NCBI RefSeq assembly: GCF_014650955.1
Contig: NZ_BMVY01000005.1
Coordinates: 296,865 to 360,864, forward strand
DNA: 64,000 nt
Origin: Streptomyces tauricus
GTDB lineage: Bacteria; Actinomycetota; Actinomycetes; Streptomycetales; Streptomycetaceae
Direction: 5' to 3'
Below the pieces are notes generated by a model. It worked only from the letters and a program-made list of their open reading frames with translations. It searched no databases and was not told the DNA's origin. Shown piece by piece: positions 61,754 through 64,000 of the stretch (position 1 is its first letter; every line of letters begins with the position of its first letter). The position numbers and the translations under genes were made by a program.

Positions 61754-64000
61754 TCAGTTCGTGCCGATGCGAGCCAGCAGATCCACGATTCGGTCCTGTA
61801 CCTCGGCGCTTGTCGAGCGCTCGGCCAGGAACAGCACCGTCTCCCCCGCGGCCAGCCTCGGCAGTTCGCTCGGGTCGACGGCCGCGGTGTAGACGACCAG
61901 CGGGGTGCGGTTGAGCTGGCCGTTCGCGCGCAGCCAGTCGACGATCCCGGCGCGTCGGCGGCGTACCTGCATCAGGTCCATCACCACCAGGTTCGGCCGC
62001 ATCTGCCCGGCCAGCGTGACGGCGTCCTCGTCGGACGAGGCCCGCGCGACCTGCATGCCGCGCCGCTCCAGCGTCGAGGTCAGCGCGAGCGCGATCTCGG
62101 CGTGCTCCTCGATGAGGAGGACACGCGGCGGATGCTGCTCGCTGTCGCGCGGCGCCAACGCCTTGAGGAGTACGGCGGGGTCGGCTCCGTACGCCGCCTC
62201 ACGTGTGGCCTGACCGAGACCGGCCGTCACCAGGACCGGCACCTCGGCGGCGACGGCGGCCTGGCGCAGCGACTGGAGGGCCGTGCGCGTGATCGGGCCG
62301 GTGAGCGGGTCGACGAACAGAGCGGCCGGGAAGGCGGCGATCTGCGCGTCGACCTCTTCGCGTGAGTGCACGATGACGGGCCGGTAGCCGCGGTCGCTCA
62401 GTGCCTGCTGTGTGGTGATGTCCGGCGCGGGCCAGACCAGCAGCCGGCGCGGGTTGTCCAGCGGCTCCGGGGGCAGCTCGTCGTCCATCGGCTGCGGGTG
62501 GGGCTGGTTCGCGACCTCCACCGCACCGCCGGGACCGTCGAGCGGCTCGGGGCCTTCGTCGGCGTTCTGGTCCGGTGCTCCTATGGCGTACGAACGGCCG
62601 GTGCCCTCGGTGGCGTGGGCGAGCCGGGACTGCTGGCCGCCGGCGCCCGGGTGCGAGCGCGCCGCCGTGTCCGTCTGCTCGGCCACGGGATCGGGCCGCG
62701 TGCCGAGCTTGCGGCGCCGCCCGGAGCCGTTGGTCGCGTGCGGGGGAGGCGTCGGTGCCTGCGGCTGCGGCGCGGCTCCCCCCTGCGCCACGGGCTGCGC
62801 CTGAGCCTGTGCTTGGGCCTGCGGCTGTGCGGGGGCCTGGGGGGCGGGCGCCGCCGTCCGGCCGGGCTGCTTGGCCTGCTGGGCGTCGATCATGCGGCGG
62901 CCGAACGGGACACCCTGCCCGAGCGTGCGGACGCTGATCGCCCGGCCCTGCGTCGAGTTGGGGTCGATGGGAGGCGCCGCCGCCTCCGCGGGGAGGGGCT
63001 GCGCGACGCGCGGCTGTTCCGGGGCCGCCGCGGGCTCAGGAGCGGCCGACGTATCGGCCGTGCCCGGCCACGGCTGCGACGCGGCGGCGGCATCCGGCTG
63101 TACGGGTACTCCGGCGCCGGAGGTGTCGGCCGCGCCGGGCCAGGGCTGAGGGGGCGCGGTCGGGTCCGCGTTCGGGATCCCGGCCGCGGGCGTCTGCTGT
63201 TGCGGTTGCGGCTGGGCGGGACCCGCCACCGGGGTGCCTACCGGGGTGCCTTGGGCAGGCGTGCCGGGCGCTGGGACTCCGGCATGCCCCGGGACGCCCT
63301 CGGCCGGCACGCCTGCCACCAGTCCGGCGAGGCCGGCCGGGGAGACCTGACCGGGGGCGGCCTGCGGCGGCAGGGCCTGACCGGGGAGGGGCCCGGCCTG
63401 CGGCGGGAGGGCCTGCCCGGGGGCGACCGGCTGGGGGACGCCCTGCGGGGGCACGGCCTGCCCCATGGCGGGAACGGCCGAAGGGGCGCCGTGCTGCGGG
63501 TTGCCCTGAGCGGGTACGGATACGGACGCGGGTGCGGGCTGCCCGGGAACGGCCTGGCCGGGGACGGGTTGAGCGGGCGCGCCCTCCGCCGGAACGGCTT
63601 GCGCGGGAGGCAGATGGCCCGGCATCGGCTGCTGCCCGGAAACCCCGGCCGCCCCATCCGGCGTCACATTGCCAGCGCCCGCACCCGCGCCCGCGCCTGT
63701 GCCCGCGTTGACGGCGGCTGCCTCGCCCGCGGCCTGCCGAGCCCGGCGGCGTCCGCTGGGCGCCTGCACCGGATGCGGCTGGGGCGGAGTGTGATCGTCG
63801 GCAGGATCGCGCAGGGCAACGTCATGGCGTCCGCCGCCGGCCGGTGCCTGACCGTGGCCATGGCCCTCGGTGAACTGCGCCGCGTAGTCGGGAGAGCGGT
63901 CCGCCTCGGCGGGCGGCAGCGCGAACACCGCGCGAGGCCCCGCCTCCTGAGCCGCCGCGCGCTCCGCCGCGGCGGCCAGCGCACGCCGACGCCGCCCGGT
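61754..64000 (-). CDS. C-terminal part of a large protein with two receiver-like domains (start beyond window)
   Basis: 748 residues visible; the frame is open to the right edge, so the N terminus and any kinase domain lie outside. The visible part begins with charged, Arg/Ala-rich sequence, then about 330 residues of Pro/Ala/Gln-rich low complexity (repeats of PGQAxPxQA). An atypical receiver follows (RRLLVWPAPDITTQQALSDRGY), then a second receiver PPRVLLIEEHAEIALALTST with phosphoacceptor Asp in LVVMDLM and Thr in VVYTAA; the conserved Lys is replaced in LFLAERS. A scaffold or hybrid kinase role is likely. Confidence 0.75.
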   Translation of the reverse strand, partial: TGRRRRALAAAAERAAAQEAGPRAVFALPPAEADRSPDYAAQFTEGHGHGQAPAGGGRHDVALRDPADDHTPPQPHPVQAPSGRRRARQAAGEAAAVNAGTGAGAGAGAGNVTPDGAAGVSGQQPMPGHLPPAQAVPAEGAPAQPVPGQAVPGQPAPASVSVPAQGNPQHGAPSAVPAMGQAVPPQGVPQPVAPGQALPPQAGPLPGQALPPQAAPGQVSPAGLAGLVAGVPAEGVPGHAGVPAPGTPAQGTPVGTPVAGPAQPQPQQQTPAAGIPNADPTAPPQPWPGAADTSGAGVPVQPDAAAASQPWPGTADTSAAPEPAAAPEQPRVAQPLPAEAAAPPIDPNSTQGRAISVRTLGQGVPFGRRMIDAQQAKQPGRTAAPAPQAPAQPQAQAQAQAQPVAQGGAAPQPQAPTPPPHATNGSGRRRKLGTRPDPVAEQTDTAARSHPGAGGQQSRLAHATEGTGRSYAIGAPDQNADEGPEPLDGPGGAVEVANQPHPQPMDDELPPEPLDNPRRLLVWPAPDITTQQALSDRGYRPVIVHSREEVDAQIAAFPAALFVDPLTGPITRTALQSLRQAAVAAEVPVLVTAGLGQATREAAYGADPAVLLKALAPRDSEQHPPRVLLIEEHAEIALALTSTLERRGMQVARASSDEDAVTLAGQMRPNLVVMDLMQVRRRRAGIVDWLRANGQLNRTPLVVYTAAVDPSELPRLAAGETVLFLAERSTSAEVQDRIVDLLARIGTN

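Overview
The window is high-GC actinobacterial chromosome, almost certainly Streptomyces. Signs of this are strong GC bias at third codon positions, frequent GTG starts with GGAGG-type ribosome binding sites, many GTGA/ATGA gene overlaps, perfect copies of the Streptomyces parS sequence GTTTCACGTGAAAC, an exact Rex operator in front of cydA, and an intergenic cluster of DnaA boxes. From memory, the order hisC-cydA-cydB-cydCD ... serS-pheA-dtpA-copC/D-ecuC-sco-ycnI ... htrA-tRNA-Ser matches the conserved core close to oriC in S. coelicolor (about SCO3941 to SCO3977). No insertion sequence, phage, CRISPR array or rRNA operon was seen. Almost all genes are intact.

Layout. 1-10600: a metallophosphoesterase, a LacI regulator, a HisC-like aminotransferase, and the cytochrome bd oxidase locus cydA-cydB-cydCD with a Rex operator upstream and three parS sites between cydB and cydCD. 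The third parS overlaps the cydCD start. 10600-16400: an orphan GAF histidine kinase, a secreted M23 peptidase, a HAD phosphatase, an F420-type (LLM) oxidoreductase and a KptA RNA 2'-phosphotransferase. 16400-21100: a tightly coupled minus-strand operon of an M24 peptidase-like protein, an EphD-like epoxide hydrolase/SDR fusion, a PF10118-type metal-dependent hydrolase and a MerR regulator. 21400-25050: a four-gene ABC-2 export operon. 25200-29500: a small acidic protein, a HAD phosphatase coupled to serS, a 576-bp DnaA-box region, and pheA.

29550-36200: the extracytoplasmic copper operon ycnI-sco-ecuC-copC/D-dtpA (minus strand), plus a membrane protein gene upstream. 36500-42950: an RsbW-like ATPase, a secreted intradiol dioxygenase, a CitG-like protein, a truncated MocR regulator, a repeat-rich gap with a CGAC microsatellite, an aminopeptidase P and a GAF/SpoIIE phosphatase. 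43400-52400: two Prim-Pol-domain proteins (one apparently without its catalytic motifs), a secreted protein, a SEC-C protein, a second RsbW-like ATPase, a glycerophosphodiesterase, an HtrA protease, tRNA-Ser(UGA) and a small Gln/Asn-rich secreted protein.

52700-58000: a five-gene, fully overlapping operon whose products correspond to the mycobacterial igr side-chain module (ChsE2, ChsH2, ChsE1, ChsH1, Ltp2) for removing the last propionyl unit of a steroid CoA ester. A TetR-type palindrome lies in front of it. 58100-64000: a DUF1906 secreted protein, a SigE-family sigma factor, an acyl-CoA ligase behind a perfect 18-bp palindrome, a fourth perfect parS inside a 42-bp palindrome, and the C-terminal part of a large protein with a receiver domain that runs off the right edge.

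Two themes stand out. First, chromosome-organising DNA (parS, DnaA boxes) is layered onto start codons, terminator-like hairpins and gene gaps. Second, short tandem repeats with 9-, 18-, 21- or 32-bp periods repeatedly lie at or just beyond stop codons.
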